The position numbers and the translations under genes are program-made. From Algoriphagus sp. TR-M9 (GTDB taxonomy: Bacteria; Bacteroidota; Bacteroidia; Cytophagales; Cyclobacteriaceae), in the NCBI RefSeq assembly GCF_027594545.1, contig NZ_CP115160.1:4460501-4524500 (forward strand): 64,000 nt of DNA. The letters run 5' to 3'. Shown piece by piece: positions 15,832-25,136 of the stretch; the first letter of the stretch is position 1; every line of letters begins with the position of its first letter. The notes below the pieces were generated by a model. That model had not been told where the DNA came from and ran no database searches. It saw only the letters and a program-made list of their open reading frames with translations.

Positions 15832-16953
15832 ATGAAGAGACTAATTATTTTTTCCATTCTGACTGTTTTATTTTTTTCCTGCGGAGAAAAAAGCAACACC
15901 GAAAAATCCGAATCCGAAAATATACTCGAAAACCTGACTTACTCCATCGATACGGTTCTAGTGGATTCGGGTGAAGAAATACTTTTTCTACAAAGTGACT
16001 TAAGTCATTCCACACTTTCTATGGATCAAAAGAAACTCTTCAATTTTTCTCCCAAAAGTGAGCTGGAAGTGATAGACTTGGAAAGCTTGAAGTTGCTTGA
16101 CAAGGTTTCCACTGATAAGGAAGGACCACTTGGTACAGGCTGGCCTTACGCCATCCAGGTGGATCAAACTGGAAATATGGTTTTTTATGGGGTTGAGGAA
16201 GTAAGAATTTTTAGTTCTGACTTGAGCTCCATGAAACGTTATCAACTTACTACCGAGGCTTTGTCAGGGCTAGAACCTGAGATGTTATCCATGTTTAACC
16301 CAAAGATCACTGATGGTAACCTCCTTTTTAGCATTTATGAAAATCAGGAACAAGTACCTCAAGGGCTTGCGATCATTTCTTTGGAAGAAGCAACTGTGAA
16401 AAAATTCGAACTCAGTTTGGCTGAAAAAATCACTCCTTTCACCTTTTCGCTTTATGTACAAGGAAGGTTGAGCAACAAAGCCTATGAACCCATCCATTTG
16501 GAACTGGCAAATAATCAACTCATTGTCTCCACTGCCTATTTTAATGAGGCGATTATTTTTGACCTGGCGAGTGAAACAGTCACTACTAAAACCTTCCATT
16601 CAGAACTGACCCAAGACCAAACGGCTATTCCTCCTAAAACCTCCGCCGAAACCATCAATGAAATGGAGACTATCAGGAAGGAAACTTCAAAAAGTGTCAA
16701 GTTCGGCCCTATTTATTTTGATAAGAATAACGAGAAGTTTTGGAGATTTTCCCGGGAACTTGACCGGGAAATCGCTGACTCCTTGATTTTCAGAAATGTA
16801 CTTACAGTCTTTGACAAAGACCTGAATCAGCTTGCAGAGACCGAAGTGTCTGTAGATCCCTTTTCGAAAAAATTCTTCAAAAACGGCAAGCTCTACTCCT
16901 ATGTCAACGTCGAGGACGAGCTCGGCTTCGCAGTATTTACTTTTGATTTTTAA
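15832..16953 (+). CDS. propeller-type lipoprotein, array member 1
   Basis: A 373-residue lipoprotein with lipobox FFSC (Cys17). It has the family hallmarks: a TYSIDTVLVDSGEEIL segment near 40, the LLDKVSTDKEGPLGTG blade signature near 87, and the C-terminus FKNGKLYSYVNVEDELG followed by FAVFTFDF. The fold is probably a six-bladed beta-propeller of the DUF4221/BF3164 lipoprotein type. It is the first of eleven same-strand paralogues and starts about 120 bp after the hairpin array. It is most like members 4 and 6. No enzymatic motif is visible. The function is unknown. Confidence 0.75.
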   Translation: MKRLIIFSILTVLFFSCGEKSNTEKSESENILENLTYSIDTVLVDSGEEILFLQSDLSHSTLSMDQKKLFNFSPKSELEVIDLESLKLLDKVSTDKEGPLGTGWPYAIQVDQTGNMVFYGVEEVRIFSSDLSSMKRYQLTTEALSGLEPEMLSMFNPKITDGNLLFSIYENQEQVPQGLAIISLEEATVKKFELSLAEKITPFTFSLYVQGRLSNKAYEPIHLELANNQLIVSTAYFNEAIIFDLASETVTTKTFHSELTQDQTAIPPKTSAETINEMETIRKETSKSVKFGPIYFDKNNEKFWRFSRELDREIADSLIFRNVLTVFDKDLNQLAETEVSVDPFSKKFFKNGKLYSYVNVEDELGFAVFTFDF

Positions 16954-16959
16954 TAAATT

Positions 16960-18105
16960 ATGAAAAAACTACTTACGATTTCATTTCTCTCCTTACTTGC
17001 CGCCTGTGGCGGTAAAGAATCCGATTCCACAGAACAAAAAAACATACTCGAAGACCTGACATACTCTGTGGATACTGTGGTAGTAAATCCGGGAGAGAAC
17101 ATTATTGACCTATCGCATGGGTCAAGGTTTTCTTCAGTTTCGTTAGACGAGCAGAAATTCTACCATTATGACTACCGTATGACAGCCATTAACGAGATTG
17201 ATTTACAAAAATTAGAATTGACAGATAGGTATCAATTCTCCAAAGAAGGTCCAAACTCTATCGGTTTCAATCCTCCCACTATTCAACCTTTGAGTAGTGA
17301 TAGATTCTTATTTGTTTCTTCTGGTATAAATGTCGGAACCTACTTCAAGAGTGGAGAACAGGAGAAAAACCTAAAATTCAATTTTAAAGAAATAGATGGC
17401 CTTGACCTAGATGAAGGAGGCCTTATTACCTACCAAGCCCATATCTCACCTGATGAAAAACACCTCTTTGCATTGACAAGTCCTTACAAAACAAGTTCGG
17501 ATGTAAGGCTAATTATAATAAACCCTGAAACAAAAACCGGGAAATCAATTTCACTGCCCGCTATGGTTTCAACATTAAAGTTTAGAGTAAGCCTCCAATC
17601 GGGAAAAAATTTTAGGGGAAGAGGGGAGGCCGTCAATTTAAATGTGTTGAATAATAAACTTTTTATAACAAGCAGTGCCAATTCAGATGCCTATGTGTAT
17701 GATTATCAATCTGACTCGTTGAGCTTATTTGAGTTTCCACATCAGTTAGTATCTCCAAGGAAATTAGGGGAAATAAAACAAGAGGTATCTGATGGAAATG
17801 AATTCAACGCTGAAACGGCCAAATTCATCTATCAAACAAGCTTTGACAAATTCTTATGGGATAAGAAGCGACAACAACATTTTCGATTGGGATATAAATT
17901 AATCCCACAGGAAACGCCCGAATTGGAAAAAAAATCTGAGGTATTCCTCTTCGCCTATGACAAAGACTTAAATCTTCTCGGAGAGAAACAACTAGATCAA
18001 ATTGATAATAGACTTGAATCCCCCTTCTTCAAAGATGGCAAGCTTTACTCCTTTGTCAACGTCGAGGACGAGCTGGGCTTTGCTGTATTTACTTTTGATT
18101 TTTAA
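16960..18105 (+). CDS. propeller-type lipoprotein, array member 2
   Basis: A 381-residue lipoprotein with lipobox LAAC (Cys16). It starts 6 bp after member 1. The LEDLTYSVDTVVVNPG segment and KEGPNSIG motif identify the family. The central part is clearly divergent from member 1, but the last ~25 codons, including the stop and the next ATGAAAAAACT, are nearly identical in DNA. It belongs with members 3 and 5 by its LFAYDKDLNLLGEK segment. Unknown function; probably anchored in the outer or inner membrane facing the periplasm. Confidence 0.75.
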   Translation: MKKLLTISFLSLLAACGGKESDSTEQKNILEDLTYSVDTVVVNPGENIIDLSHGSRFSSVSLDEQKFYHYDYRMTAINEIDLQKLELTDRYQFSKEGPNSIGFNPPTIQPLSSDRFLFVSSGINVGTYFKSGEQEKNLKFNFKEIDGLDLDEGGLITYQAHISPDEKHLFALTSPYKTSSDVRLIIINPETKTGKSISLPAMVSTLKFRVSLQSGKNFRGRGEAVNLNVLNNKLFITSSANSDAYVYDYQSDSLSLFEFPHQLVSPRKLGEIKQEVSDGNEFNAETAKFIYQTSFDKFLWDKKRQQHFRLGYKLIPQETPELEKKSEVFLFAYDKDLNLLGEKQLDQIDNRLESPFFKDGKLYSFVNVEDELGFAVFTFDF

Positions 18106-18110
18106 AAACC

Positions 18111-19283
18111 ATGAAAAAACTACTTCCTATAATATCCATTGCATTATTTGCCGCTTGTACGGAAAAGCCTAAATCCGTGGAAGTTTCTATTATAGAGGAG
18201 CCTAAGAATATCCTTGAGGATCTGACATACTCCATCGATACAGTGGTGGTTGATCCTGGTAATGAACTTTTTAACTTAAAGGATTTATCAGATTTTGGCA
18301 AAAGGAATTATTTCTCTGTGTCCCAAAACTCCGACTATCTATATTTCTTTGATCGACACAGTCTTCTTCTCAACGAAATTAATCTCAATTCGATAGAATT
18401 GGTAAAGATTTACCCATTCGAAGAAGAGGGACCAGATGGAATAGGAAGGTTCGTTTACACATTCAAAAGTCTACCAAATGGAAATTTTTATGGAAGGGAT
18501 TTATTTGGAGCTGCTTGGTTTTTTTCCAAGACAGGAAAAAAGATCAAGAAGTTTGAGTTTAATGAGGAAGTACTTTTAAATGACTTCCCCCTTGGTCTTA
18601 ACCTAGCTAATCAGCTTCAAGTGGATTTGGATCGAAAAAAGCTTTATTCATTGCCAATTTACATAAATGTCAATGAGGTGTTTTTTGCAGTAATGGACTC
18701 TTTAGGGCAGAAAGGAAAAATTCTGCAGCTCCCCCAGTTTCGAAAAATAGACAACTATAAAATTGGATATAATAGCGGTAGAGAAGGTGGAGAAGCGAGA
18801 AGTGAACAAGTATTTCTACAACAACTTAATGATCTGATATTAATATCTTCTACAGTCGGAAATTCCATCTATATCTACGATCCAGAGCTGGACAGCCTCT
18901 GGTATCAGGATTTTGCCCATGAATTGGTGCCTTTGGAGAAAAACGTAAAAGTCAAAAATGAAGTGTTCAGCCGCATGGAATTCCATGCCGAAGCATCTAA
19001 GCTTCATACCCAAATCAACTATTATGATTTTTACTGGGATGAGATGACCCAGAGGTATTATCGATTTGCTAACAAAGGCCTTCCACTTGCAAATGTAGAT
19101 GCTCCTAAGCACTACGAATACTTCATGTTTGCATACGACAAGGACTTAACTCTCAAAGGGGAAACTAAGCTGGAAGTTCTCAGGGAATTACCTCTCGGAG
19201 GCTTCTTCAAAGACGGCAAACTCTATTCCTACGTCAACCTAGAAGACGAGCTCGGCTTCGCTGTATTCACTTTTGATTTTTAA
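18111..19283 (+). CDS. propeller-type lipoprotein, array member 3
   Basis: A 390-residue lipoprotein with lipobox FAAC (Cys16). The family segments are LEDLTYSIDTVVVDPG, EEEGPDGIG and MFAYDKDLTLKGETK, and the C-terminus is DGKLYSYVNLEDELGFAVF. It is 5 bp after member 2. Its middle third is AT-richer than members 1 and 4, consistent with a different history for the core than for the ends. Function unknown. Confidence 0.75.
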   Translation: MKKLLPIISIALFAACTEKPKSVEVSIIEEPKNILEDLTYSIDTVVVDPGNELFNLKDLSDFGKRNYFSVSQNSDYLYFFDRHSLLLNEINLNSIELVKIYPFEEEGPDGIGRFVYTFKSLPNGNFYGRDLFGAAWFFSKTGKKIKKFEFNEEVLLNDFPLGLNLANQLQVDLDRKKLYSLPIYINVNEVFFAVMDSLGQKGKILQLPQFRKIDNYKIGYNSGREGGEARSEQVFLQQLNDLILISSTVGNSIYIYDPELDSLWYQDFAHELVPLEKNVKVKNEVFSRMEFHAEASKLHTQINYYDFYWDEMTQRYYRFANKGLPLANVDAPKHYEYFMFAYDKDLTLKGETKLEVLRELPLGGFFKDGKLYSYVNLEDELGFAVFTFDF

Positions 19284-19289
19284 AAAACT

Positions 19290-20411
19290 ATGAAAAGACC
19301 ACTCATTCTTATCCTAATAACGGTAGTTTGCCACTCCTGCAGTAAACAATCTAATGAATCCGAGCAAGGCGAATTTGACTTTTCTTATTCCATCGATACC
19401 GTGATGGTAGATCCAGGAGATGAGATTATTTATTTGAAAAGAGGGCTAAACACTGCTGCACTTTCTCCTGATAATACACAGCTTTTCAATTTCAATCCTG
19501 ATCTCGCTGAGTTTGAAGTCATCGATTTGGATAATTTGAAACTTCAGAGAAGAATCAAAATGGAAAAGGAAGGACCACTTGGTACAGGAAATCCAAGAAA
19601 TGTTTTGATTTCTACTGATGGCAGGTTCTTTTTTACAAGTTTCGTAGATGTCCGAGAATTCAATTCTCAGTTGGATTCTATGGAGACCTATAAAATCCGC
19701 ACAGAAAAATTTGAAGCATTGAATCTGAATGAAGCCTTGGGTGCTGATTACCAAATTTCTCCCGATGGCAAATATCTGTTTGTCCCATATGGTCCTGAAG
19801 ATTACCTAAAACCAAACACAGGACTAGTGATCTTAAAACTAGAAGATCTGTCTTTAAAAAAAATCCCTATGGATCTATGGGAACGTGCTCATGCATACGT
19901 AAGAACTTTTCTTCAAGACGGAGAGCCGGTATCTTGGACAAATGAATTTGTATATGCCGATCCCATAGACCACCGTGTTCTTCTTTCCTCTCACAATTTC
20001 AACGAAGTCTATATTTTGGACTTAACTACAGATTCCATTTCCCATAAGGTTTTTCATTCTACTATCACCCAAGACAGTAAAAAAATCCCTTCCAAAACCA
20101 CATTCGATTCGCCCAGTGAGATGCGTGGGGTATTTCAAGATCAAGGGGATCAAGTAGAGTTTAGTAAGTTCTATTATGACGACAGCCGGGAAATATTCAT
20201 GCGCTTTTCACGGGACCTAGATCGAAAGATCGGAGACTCATCAGTGTACAAGCATGTCACGACTCTATTTGATATAAACCTCAATCAACTTCATGAGGAA
20301 GAGATCCCAATACCCTTTTTCGGATTCAAGTTCTTCAAAGACGGCAAGCTCTACTCTTATGTCAACGTCGAGGACGAGCTCGGCTTGGCAGTATTCACTT
20401 TTGATTTTTAA
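19290..20411 (+). CDS. propeller-type lipoprotein, array member 4
   Basis: A 373-residue lipoprotein (lipobox CHSC, Cys17), the same length as member 1. It shares EKEGPLGTGNP, a FSRDLDRKIGDS segment and an FDINLNQLHEEE segment with member 1. It lies 6 bp after member 3. The C-terminal coding block (about 20338-20411) repeats that of members 1-3. Members 1 and 4 probably arose by duplication of a larger block. Function unknown. Confidence 0.75.
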   Translation: MKRPLILILITVVCHSCSKQSNESEQGEFDFSYSIDTVMVDPGDEIIYLKRGLNTAALSPDNTQLFNFNPDLAEFEVIDLDNLKLQRRIKMEKEGPLGTGNPRNVLISTDGRFFFTSFVDVREFNSQLDSMETYKIRTEKFEALNLNEALGADYQISPDGKYLFVPYGPEDYLKPNTGLVILKLEDLSLKKIPMDLWERAHAYVRTFLQDGEPVSWTNEFVYADPIDHRVLLSSHNFNEVYILDLTTDSISHKVFHSTITQDSKKIPSKTTFDSPSEMRGVFQDQGDQVEFSKFYYDDSREIFMRFSRDLDRKIGDSSVYKHVTTLFDINLNQLHEEEIPIPFFGFKFFKDGKLYSYVNVEDELGLAVFTFDF

Positions 20412-20416
20412 AAACT

Positions 20417-21550
20417 ATGAAAAAACTATTTTCCATTACACTTCTTGTCCTATTTGTTTCCTGTGGAGCCAAAGAATCAGAACATGAGGAATCTTTAAAT
20501 CTCCTTGAAAACCTGACTTTCACCGTGGACACCTTGGTGGTAGATGTGGGCGAGGAGATTTTTAATCCCGGAGCCTATTATGTAAATGATCTAAGCCCTG
20601 ATCAATCCAAGGCGTATTTTCTCTATATGGAAAATGAAATCCATGAAATTGATCTAGAGCATATGAAGCTTCTGAATCGCTATGTATTTCAACAAGATGG
20701 ACCCGATGCAATACCCCAATATCCAAATACCTTTCAAATTTTACCGGACGATGAGGTGTTTTTGGGAGGATATGCTCAAACTGGGCTTTTTAAAATCTCG
20801 GGAGAAAATGTCGCTTCTTTTAAAGTGAGACCAGAAAATCTAGAAGGAATCCCTAATGACGCCCCCTATTCCATGACCAATTCGCTTCATATCAGTCCGG
20901 ATAAATCCACGATGGTTTCCCTGCCAAATATTTTTGGAGAAGCCATTGAAGGACTGGCAGTGATCAACATTGCCGACATGAGCGCCAAGATCCTGGACCT
21001 ACCTGCATTGGAACTGACTAGTAAATACCAACTTGTGTTTAGAGAAGGAAATGGAGCTACTGCCATTGGGGACTTTGACAGAATTAAATTCCTGAATAAT
21101 CAATTTATCATCCACAGTGGAGCCACTTCAGATATATACAGGTATGATTGGAAAACGGACTCTCTCCAACTCCTCAATTTTCCCCATCAGCTAGTTCCTA
21201 GCTCCAAAACCGAAGAGATTTCCGCTAACATTGATTCTCGAGAGGCCTTGTTTGAACAAAGAAAAACCCTCAGAAAGCAAATCACTTTCAGTGAGTTCTT
21301 TTGGGACAAAGAAAAAGAAATGTATTTCAGGTTTGCGGTTATGAACGCGCAATACAATGATGAAGGCAGGGAAATAGGATCGGATGTATATCTATTTTCT
21401 TATGATAAAGATTGGAAGCTAACAGGAGAAAAGCTTGTCGAAGAATTAGACCATCAACCCTATGCAGCATTTATGAAGGATGGCAAATTCTATACTAGAT
21501 GGGTGGTCGGCGAAAACCCAGCTTTTGTTGTTTACAGCTTTGATTTTTAA
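20417..21550 (+). CDS. propeller-type lipoprotein, array member 5
   Basis: A 377-residue lipoprotein with lipobox FVSC (Cys16). It has the LENLTFTVDTLVVDVG and QQDGPDAIP segments of the family. It is the odd one among the first five: its C-terminus (DGKFYTRWVVGENPAFVV) has lost the VEDELGFAVF block but still ends YSFDF. It is closest to members 2 and 3 in the core. A 122-bp gap with a relic sequence follows, the largest gap inside the array. Function unknown. Confidence 0.75.
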   Translation: MKKLFSITLLVLFVSCGAKESEHEESLNLLENLTFTVDTLVVDVGEEIFNPGAYYVNDLSPDQSKAYFLYMENEIHEIDLEHMKLLNRYVFQQDGPDAIPQYPNTFQILPDDEVFLGGYAQTGLFKISGENVASFKVRPENLEGIPNDAPYSMTNSLHISPDKSTMVSLPNIFGEAIEGLAVINIADMSAKILDLPALELTSKYQLVFREGNGATAIGDFDRIKFLNNQFIIHSGATSDIYRYDWKTDSLQLLNFPHQLVPSSKTEEISANIDSREALFEQRKTLRKQITFSEFFWDKEKEMYFRFAVMNAQYNDEGREIGSDVYLFSYDKDWKLTGEKLVEELDHQPYAAFMKDGKFYTRWVVGENPAFVVYSFDF

Positions 21551-21672
21551 AAAATTATGAAATCGAGCATGAGGGATATCGTCAAAATCAGAGATTATTA
21601 TTCATCTGCGAGATTCTCCCGCAGAAAAATCGGGACAGGCTATCTGACCATTAAAAAATTAATAACAAACAG
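21551..21672 (+). other. intra-array gap with a short relic ORF
   Basis: This gap begins with TTATGAAAT, as if another family member started at 21558. The reading frame soon leaves the family and stops after about 39 codons, overlapping the ATG of member 6. It contains a TCTCCCGCAG...CGGGACAGGCT segment, reminiscent of one near 54893-54915. Probably a remnant of a deleted paralogue or a small inserted repeat. Confidence 0.35.
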
Positions 21673-22812
21673 ATGAAAAAACTACTCACACTACTATTCC
21701 TTTCTGCCCTCTTTTCTTGCGGAGCAGGCTCTTCGGATTCGGAAGAACTAACTGATTTTCCTTTTTCTTTTACCAGGGATACCGTCCAGGTGGATCCTGG
21801 AGACCACTTGGTGTTCATCAGCAATTACATGAGCTCCGCGGCGGTTTCTCCGGATCAGAAAACTTTGTATAACCTGAACACCAAAGCTCCCGAACTAGAG
21901 ATTATAGATCTGGAGACATTGGCGTATCAGGAATCTATCCCTTTGGAAAAAGAAGGCCCGGAGGGTATTGGCACCTTTGTTTCAGACTTTGCCGTGTCAG
22001 AGGGTGGAGACTTTATCTTTCAGGGCTATAGATCCTTTGTGAAAGCTAATGCTGCGCTAGATCAGTACGAAATATTTAAGTTTGATGCTCAGCACCTGAA
22101 AGGAGACAGCCTGGCCGAAAAGGAGGGCGTGGATTTCGGGTCCATCCCCTCTCTAGATGGAAACTTCCTTTTTGCGACCTATTCGGTACAGGAGTTTGGA
22201 GGAGCGGCAAAGGGGCTGGCCATAGTGGATTTGCGCACCAAGGAGCTACAAAAAATCCCCATCCCAGAACTGGAATCCCTGACAGATTTTAATATCAATC
22301 AGTTTGACGAGAAGGGAAATCCCCGCATGAGCACCATAGAGCGAATTTGGCTTTTACAGGTAGGAGACAAAGTCTATTTGACGAATACATCACGAAATGA
22401 GGCTTTTATCTATGATTTGCAAGCAGATTCCTTACAGAAAAAGACTTTTCATTCCTTACTGACTTCGGATTCGAAAAAGGGACTTTATACCAAAACTACC
22501 AATAGCGACAAGGAAATGAGTGATGCCTGGGCTGAAAAGAACAGGGAGGTGAATTTCAACAATCTGGTGTATGATGATAAGAACAAAAAATTCTGGAGAG
22601 TAAGCACTGAAATGGACCGCATGATCGCCGACTCCGTAGTGAACAAAAAAGTGTTGACCATTTTTGACCAGGACCTCAATCAGCTGCATGAGCAGCAAAT
22701 AGATTTTAACCTATCCCAAAGCCTAGCCTTCTTCAAAAACGGCACACTCTATACATTCATCAATCTAGAAGATGAGTTGGGCTTCGTCAGAATCAAACCA
22801 ACTTATGAATAA
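21673..22812 (+). CDS. propeller-type lipoprotein, array member 6
   Basis: A 379-residue lipoprotein with lipobox LFSC (Cys16). It shares EKEGPEGIGTF, STEMDRMIADSVVNKKVLT and FDQDLNQLHEQQ with members 1 and 4. Its C-terminus (TFINLEDELGFVRIKPTYE) is the version used by members 7-10 rather than the FTFDF version of members 1-4. It therefore looks like a hybrid between the two halves of the array. Its stop overlaps the start of member 7 by 8 bp (ATGAATAA). Confidence 0.75.
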   Translation: MKKLLTLLFLSALFSCGAGSSDSEELTDFPFSFTRDTVQVDPGDHLVFISNYMSSAAVSPDQKTLYNLNTKAPELEIIDLETLAYQESIPLEKEGPEGIGTFVSDFAVSEGGDFIFQGYRSFVKANAALDQYEIFKFDAQHLKGDSLAEKEGVDFGSIPSLDGNFLFATYSVQEFGGAAKGLAIVDLRTKELQKIPIPELESLTDFNINQFDEKGNPRMSTIERIWLLQVGDKVYLTNTSRNEAFIYDLQADSLQKKTFHSLLTSDSKKGLYTKTTNSDKEMSDAWAEKNREVNFNNLVYDDKNKKFWRVSTEMDRMIADSVVNKKVLTIFDQDLNQLHEQQIDFNLSQSLAFFKNGTLYTFINLEDELGFVRIKPTYE

Positions 22813-23983
22813 AATCAAACTACTTACTCCGATTATTTTAGCAGTATTAGCCAGTTGCGGGACCAAAGAGTACGTTGATAAAACAAATGAAAGCGCCTTG
22901 AATTCCTCAATTGATTTCTCTTATGAAGTGGATACAGTGCTGATTGATGCAGGCGGCGAGTTTCTGTTTTTAAACATGGATCTATACTTTTCAGATTATT
23001 CTACCAATGAAGGATTTTTTTATAATCTTAACCCAGAATCTGGTAGAATGGAGGTCATGGATTTGGATAAAAATGCATTGCAAGAAATCATTCAGTATGA
23101 CCTGGACGGCCCAAACAATGTAAAGGGAATGGCCATCACCGGGATCAAAAAGGCAGATTCAGGCGATTTGTTTTTTATGAATTACTTTTCGCTGGTTCAA
23201 TTGGATTCCAGTAACACAAAAATAGCTTCTTACAAATTGACCAACGAATTTCTAAACGGGGATGAACTGGCGGCAAATGATGAAATTGATGGGATGGGTA
23301 AGATCGATAAAGACGGAAAGTACTTCGTCAGCTTTTATGGGGATTATAGCAGAAAAGACGGGCTGAAGGGAATCGCCAGAATCAGTCTCGCTGACAGTTC
23401 CTTGCGGCTCTTTCCTCTGGACTTTTGGGGGGACTTGGATAAGTATGAAGTAAGCATGGATCCAGGAGGAGGAAGAGCCATTTCAGCACCTGAAGCAAAA
23501 TTTCTCGTAGCGAATGGAGAAGATTTTATCGTCTCTACCACAGCAAAAAATGAACTCTGGCAATATAGCAATGAGGTGGATAGTATAATCAATCATCAAT
23601 ATTCCAGCCAATTCACAGAAAATATAAAGCCCGGTAAATTTCAACAAATAGCCAAAAACCAGACAGAATTTGATGAGCTTATTCAGCAGAAAGTTGACGA
23701 GGTGGTATTTGGTCCACTAGTGAAGGATGAGGCTTCAGGCAGATTTTACAGATACTCTCGTGAGCTGGACAAAAGTTCTAACAACTATACCTATGTGCTT
23801 GCCATCTTTGATCAGGAACTAAATCAACTCCATGAGGAAAAGCTGAGAGAAGATGTGGCTATTCCTGGAAAGTATTTGCCAGGGGGGATGGCCTTTGTTC
23901 ACATGGGTAATTTGTACAGTTTTCTAAATATTAATGATGAGCTAGCCTTTGTCCGCTTAAAACCTATTATAAACCATGAATAA
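22805..23983 (+). CDS. propeller-type lipoprotein, array member 7
   Basis: A 392-residue lipoprotein starting at the ATG at 22805, inside the stop of member 6; this gives the lipobox LASC (Cys18). It has YEVDTVLIDAGGEFLF, YDLDGPNNVKG, RYSRELDKS and FDQELNQLHEEK. It is most like member 9 in the core. The first ~30 bases are nearly identical to those of member 8. The ATGAATAA overlap indicates translational coupling. Confidence 0.75.
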   Translation: MNKIKLLTPIILAVLASCGTKEYVDKTNESALNSSIDFSYEVDTVLIDAGGEFLFLNMDLYFSDYSTNEGFFYNLNPESGRMEVMDLDKNALQEIIQYDLDGPNNVKGMAITGIKKADSGDLFFMNYFSLVQLDSSNTKIASYKLTNEFLNGDELAANDEIDGMGKIDKDGKYFVSFYGDYSRKDGLKGIARISLADSSLRLFPLDFWGDLDKYEVSMDPGGGRAISAPEAKFLVANGEDFIVSTTAKNELWQYSNEVDSIINHQYSSQFTENIKPGKFQQIAKNQTEFDELIQQKVDEVVFGPLVKDEASGRFYRYSRELDKSSNNYTYVLAIFDQELNQLHEEKLREDVAIPGKYLPGGMAFVHMGNLYSFLNINDELAFVRLKPIINHE

Positions 23984-25136
23984 AATCAAACTACTCACTC
24001 CGATTTTTCTGGCGGTTTTGGCCAGTTGCTCTTCCAAAGAAAGCACTGATAATTCTGGCACCAGCACCGTTGAGTTCACCTATGAGGTGGATACGGTGAT
24101 GGTGGATGCAGGAGAGGAGTTTATCCATGTAAACTGGAACTTAACCACTTCGGATCTCTCGGAGGATGGAAAGTATTTTTACAACTTCAAAACAGGGGCA
24201 GACAAGCCTGGGTTGGAAATCATAGACCTGGAAAACCTGAACTTGGAGCGCGTCATTCCCATGGAGCTGGATGGGCCCAATGCTATCCGCTCGCCTTATA
24301 TGTCTGATGTGTATTTGCTTTCGGATGGCACCTTTTATCTTTCTGACAGCTACGTTTTATATCTTTTTGATCAGGAAGGGAATAAGCGCTCTGAGCTGAC
24401 CTTTGCTAATCATGATTTCGATGGAGACAAGCTTCCTGAAGAGCTGCGGATAGACCTCAATCAGGCATTTGACGAAGCAGGTAATCGGGTGGTTACTTTT
24501 TACTCCGATCAAAAACTGGAGAAAGCTCCCTTAGGAATCGCTGTTTTTGATCTTGAGAACAAACAGTTTTTCTATAAACCAGTACCTCTTTTAAGCGAAA
24601 TGGAGAAGTACCGCACCAATTACTACATAGATGATTATCCCGTTGGAGCGATGTTTTCATCCTTTTACCTATTGACCAAAGGAGACTCATTGATTGTATC
24701 CAATAGCGGATCCAATGAACTGTATTTTTATAATCTGAAGACTGACTCAGTCAGCTCCAAAGCCTATTCCAGCCAATACACCAGTTTTGAGATCACTAAG
24801 TCCTTTCCGGAGCGCGTGGACTCAGAAGCGGAATACCGAAGCTTGATTCAGGAAACCAGGAAAAATGTACACTATGGCTCCCTGATTTTTGACGGGCAGC
24901 ACGATGTCTACTGGAGGTTCAGCAAGGAAATGGACCGCATGAAAGGCGATACACTGGTTTATAAAAATGTACTCACAGCTTTTGATCCCCAATTCAATCA
25001 ACTGCATGAAGAGCTCCTGCCAGAGGATTTTGAGGTTCCATATAAAGCCTTTGTGAGAAAGGGCATGATCTATACATTTTTGAATATAGACGATGAGGTA
25101 GCATTTGTGAGATATAACCCAAGTTTTGAAAAATGA
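23976..25136 (+). CDS. propeller-type lipoprotein, array member 8
   Basis: A 386-residue lipoprotein with lipobox LASC (Cys18) and nearly the same signal-peptide coding sequence as member 7. The core (MELDGPNAIRSPY, FSKEMDRMKGDTLVYKNVLT, YKAFVRKGMIYTFLNIDDE) is closer to member 10. It overlaps member 7 by 8 bp and member 9 by 4 bp (ATGA). The mismatch between start-region and core affinities again suggests exchange of ends between paralogues. Confidence 0.75.
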   Translation: MNKIKLLTPIFLAVLASCSSKESTDNSGTSTVEFTYEVDTVMVDAGEEFIHVNWNLTTSDLSEDGKYFYNFKTGADKPGLEIIDLENLNLERVIPMELDGPNAIRSPYMSDVYLLSDGTFYLSDSYVLYLFDQEGNKRSELTFANHDFDGDKLPEELRIDLNQAFDEAGNRVVTFYSDQKLEKAPLGIAVFDLENKQFFYKPVPLLSEMEKYRTNYYIDDYPVGAMFSSFYLLTKGDSLIVSNSGSNELYFYNLKTDSVSSKAYSSQYTSFEITKSFPERVDSEAEYRSLIQETRKNVHYGSLIFDGQHDVYWRFSKEMDRMKGDTLVYKNVLTAFDPQFNQLHEELLPEDFEVPYKAFVRKGMIYTFLNIDDEVAFVRYNPSFEK

